DNA from: Candidatus Accumulibacter meliphilus
GTDB taxonomy: Bacteria; Pseudomonadota; Gammaproteobacteria; Burkholderiales; Rhodocyclaceae
Length of the DNA: 64,000 bases
Reading direction: 5' to 3'
Assembly: GCA_003332265.1 (NCBI GenBank)
Contig: QPGA01000010.1
Coordinates: forward strand, 1 to 64,000
Shown here: in pieces, positions 62,060-64,000 of the stretch
How positions within the stretch are numbered: the first letter of the stretch is position 1
How the letters are laid out: every line of letters begins with the position of its first letter
Translations under genes and position numbers: made by a program
Notes under the pieces: generated by a model
What the model was told of the DNA's origin: nothing
Databases searched by the model: none
The model's input: the letters and a program-made list of their open reading frames with translations, nothing else

Positions 62060-62461
62060 TTAGCCTTCCGCGTGCCCGGCTCGGGCGGGCGAATGCGTCC
62101 AAACCAGGCGCTTGTGCTCCAGGCTTCGTCCGCCAAAATTCAGGAGCAAGCCGCGCGCTCGACCACTGGCTTTCAGGTAATTGATAACTTGCGACTCCTC
62201 GCGAGTCGTCAGACGTTCAAGAGCCTTCACCTCAACGATGACTTCATCAAAGCAAAGAAAGTCTGCCCGATACCCCGTATTGAGCCTTTGCCCGCGATAG
62301 CGAATCGGCAACTCCACCTCACGAGCGAACGGAACGGCGCACTTCATGAACTCAACAGCCAAGGCTTCCTGATAGACCGCCTCAAGAAAACCGTGCCCAA
62401 GTTCACGATGCACGGACATGGCCGCACCAATAATCGCAAAGCTCTGCTCATCACCACTCAT
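62060..62461 (-). CDS. GxxExxY family protein (PD-(D/E)XK nuclease-like fold)
   Basis: A 133-residue protein from the ATG at 62461, which follows GGAAGGG at 8 nt. An in-frame ATG at 62542 would add 27 residues encoded by the flanking repeat, which I regard as spurious. The family motif is GHGFLEAVYQEAL (G-x-x-E-x-x-Y). TGYRADFLCFDEVIVEVKAL supplies the Asp and ExK of a PD-(D/E)XK-type site, and QVINYLKASG and GLLLNFG follow. The fold suggests a nuclease, but no activity has been established for this family as far as I know. The tandem repeat array begins just upstream of its start. It is convergent with amtB. Confidence 0.88.
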   Translation of the reverse strand: MSGDEQSFAIIGAAMSVHRELGHGFLEAVYQEALAVEFMKCAVPFAREVELPIRYRGQRLNTGYRADFLCFDEVIVEVKALERLTTREESQVINYLKASGRARGLLLNFGGRSLEHKRLVWTHSPARAGHAEG

Positions 62462-62473
62462 AAAAGCCCTTCC

Positions 62474-63401
62474 ATATCCACAGATTAAATCCGACAAGCA
62501 ACCCTCCTTGAATCTGCGAGAATCTGCGTAATCTGCGGACAAATCAAGCCCTTAAAACCAGCCCTTCGTCGCTCGCTTAGACCTCCTTCGCGCTGCACGG
62601 ACATCACCTCTCAAAAAAACAGAGATATCCGCAGATTACGCAGATTTCCACAGATTAAGTTCGACAAGCACGAGCTCTTGAATCTGCGAGAATCTGCGTA
62701 ATCTGCGGACAAATCAAGCCCTTAAAATCCGCCCTTTGTCGCTCGCTTAGACCTCTTTCGCGCTGCACGGACATCACCTCTCAAAAAAACAGAGATATCC
62801 GCAGATTACGCAGATTTCCGCAGATTAAGTCCAACCAGCAGGGGTTCTTGAATCTGCGAGAATCTGCGTAATCTGCGGACAAATCAAGCCCTTAAAACCA
62901 GCCCTTCGTCGCTCGCTTAGACCTCCTTCGCGCTGCACGGACATCACCTCTCAAAACAACAGAAATATCCGCAGATTACGCAGATTTCCACAGATTAAGT
63001 TCGACAAGCACGAGCTCTTGAATCTGCGAGAATCTGCGTAATCTGCGGACAAATCAAGCCCTTAAAATCCGCCCTTCGTCGCTCGCTTAGACCTCTTTCG
63101 CGCTGCACGGACATCACCGCTCAAAAAAACAGAGATATCCGCAGATTACGCAGATTTCCGCAGATTAAGTCCAACCAGCAGGGCTTCTTGAATCTGCGAG
63201 AATCTGCGTAATCTGCGGACAAATCAAGCCCTTAAAACCAGCCCTTCGTCGCTCGCTTAGACCTCCTTCGCGCTGCACGGACATCACCGCTCAAAAAAAC
63301 AGAGATATCCGCAGATTACGCAGATTTCCGCAGATTGGATCTGACAAGCAACGCTTCTTGAATCTGCGGACAAATCAAGCCCCGAAAATCGGCTCTTCGT
63401 C
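62474..63401. repeat. Tandem array of 170-bp hairpin-bearing repeats with A/B alternation
   Basis: The phrase AATCTGCGAGAATCTGCG recurs at 62511, 62681, 62851, 63021 and 63191, and a shortened form occurs at 63361, an exact 170-bp period. Each unit has a left arm with CGCAGATT three times and a right arm with AATCTGCG three times, pairing over about 27 of 29 positions around a loop of about 21 nt. A spacer of roughly 100 bp follows. By hand count units 1 and 3 differ at 2 positions, units 2 and 4 at 3, and units 1 and 2 at about 11, giving a 340-bp higher-order repeat. Unit 5 is mosaic. Both outer arms are shortened by 19 bp. No coding frame runs through it. Confidence 0.95.
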
Positions 63402-63559
63402 GCAATCCGAGGCTGCTGGTTGCCGCCGCAAGCAGCGGCGGCAAACACGCGCCCCGAAGCACGCTGGCTGTCCGGGTAGAACTTCTCCGCCGATACGCCT
63501 ATCATTACGCGACATTTCACAACCATTTGTGACGGCAGGGCGTGACAGCCAGGAAAGAG

Positions 63560-63685
63560 ATGAAGAAGGCCGAACCTGAGGCCGCGGGGTCGCGGCAGCG
63601 CTACGCGATTGCCACCACCGAGCGGCTGAACGAAGCGACGACGTTCCAACTACTGATGGCTGCTGCCCATGTGCAGCCAGGATAA
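63560..63685 (+). CDS. Possible small ORF upstream of the PAS gene
   Basis: A 41-residue frame, MKKAEPEAAGSRQRYAIATT at its start, begins after AGGAAAGAG and overlaps the start of the PAS gene by 17 nt. It might be a leader peptide or a coupled small protein. I do not recognise it and it could be chance. Confidence 0.3.
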   Translation: MKKAEPEAAGSRQRYAIATTERLNEATTFQLLMAAAHVQPG

Positions 63686-64000
63686 ACGTCCTCCACCCTG
63701 CCCGGCTTCCCCGTCAAACGAGCAACCGGACGGCGAGCAGACGCTGCGCCTCGCTGCCGAAGAGCAACTAGAGGAAAAAGCGGCGCAGGTGTCGCCAGAC
63801 ATCGAGGCCGCCTGGCCGGACGCGGCACGCCATCTCCTCTACGAACTACGCGTTCACCAGACCGAATTGGAGATGCAGAACGAAGAACTGCGCCGGGTGC
63901 AGCTGGAACTCGACGCGACCCGCGCACGCTATTTCGACATCTATGATCTGGCGCCGGTGGGCTACTGCACTTTGAGCGAGCAGGGGCTGATCCTGGAGGC
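63669..64000 (+). CDS. PAS-domain sensor protein (3' partial)
   Basis: The frame from ATG 63669 runs off the right edge after 110 codons. After a variable N-terminus (MCSQDKRPPPCPASPSNEQ) comes LLYELRVHQTELEMQNEELR, a coiled-coil signalling helix. Then ARYFDIYDLAPVGYCTLSEQG is the opening of a PAS domain, a combination common at the N-terminus of hybrid histidine kinases and diguanylate cyclases. The output domain lies outside the window. The start lacks a strong ribosome binding site and may depend on translation of the small overlapping ORF upstream. Confidence 0.75.
   Translation, partial: MCSQDKRPPPCPASPSNEQPDGEQTLRLAAEEQLEEKAAQVSPDIEAAWPDAARHLLYELRVHQTELEMQNEELRRVQLELDATRARYFDIYDLAPVGYCTLSEQGLILE

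Noticed and set aside
62474..63401. CRISPR array
   Set aside because: The period is regular, but the spacers between hairpins are conserved, not unique, units are 170 bp long, and no cas gene is present.

Overview
The window is a GC-rich, densely coded chromosomal segment of a Gram-negative betaproteobacterium. The gene order mrcA <> pilMNOPQ-aroK-aroB-dgt, glnA-DUF4124-ntrB-ntrC, lpxL/waa next to metK, and a glk-glgP-glgB-glgX block is typical of Rhodocyclales. The glycogen genes, several sensor proteins and interspersed repeats suggest a Candidatus Accumulibacter-like organism. That placement is inference from gene content and style, not from a marker gene. No rRNA, tRNA, CRISPR array, prophage or insertion sequence was recognised.

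Layout. 1-5 kb: the 3' part of a PAS/kinase-like protein fused to a DnaQ-type exonuclease, convergent with glmS-glmU (UDP-GlcNAc synthesis). 5-15 kb: gltB-gltD (glutamate synthase) on the minus strand, divergent from pntA-pntB (membrane transhydrogenase, a source of NADPH for GOGAT). 15-24 kb: a CBS-domain gene, then dgt, aroB, aroK and the type IV pilus operon pilMNOPQ on the minus strand. 24-33.6 kb: mrcA and msbA (plus), convergent with an LPS core/lipid A group lpxL-waaG-waaP and two further WaaP-family kinases. 33.6-37.5 kb: metK behind a long structured leader, an HD-GYP protein and an SPFH-SHOCT protein. 37.6-44.2 kb: the nitrogen block glnA, DUF4124, ntrB, ntrC, then birA and coaX. 44.2-48.6 kb: rhodanese, nadA, YffB/ArsC-like, hslO and an FAD-linked oxidase. 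49-57.4 kb: glk-glgP-glgB-glgX and an FG-GAP-like exported protein, mostly overlapping end to start. 57.4-62 kb: a Nudix-ThiE fusion, a DUF815 ATPase, mltA and amtB. 62-64 kb: a GxxExxY-family gene next to a tandem 170-bp repeat array, then the start of a PAS sensor protein.

Regulation can be read in several places. glnA has a sigma-54 promoter with two NtrC-type palindromes 31 bp apart. amtB has a sigma-54 promoter with an NtrC-like palindrome at the centre of a 24-bp perfect inverted repeat. gltB has a sigma-70-type promoter. metK has a sigma-70 promoter followed by a leader of about 140 nt whose outer stem would cover the ribosome binding site.

The most unusual region is the 62.47-63.40 kb array. 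It has five complete 170-bp units in an alternating A/B arrangement, and its hairpins are built from the octamer CGCAGATT. It lies directly upstream of a PD-(D/E)XK-like GxxExxY gene. A separate interspersed repeat of up to about 200 bp occurs three times, at 15.0, 18.7 and 24.1 kb. All promoter, operator and RNA-structure calls are from reading the sequence by eye and carry no experimental support.
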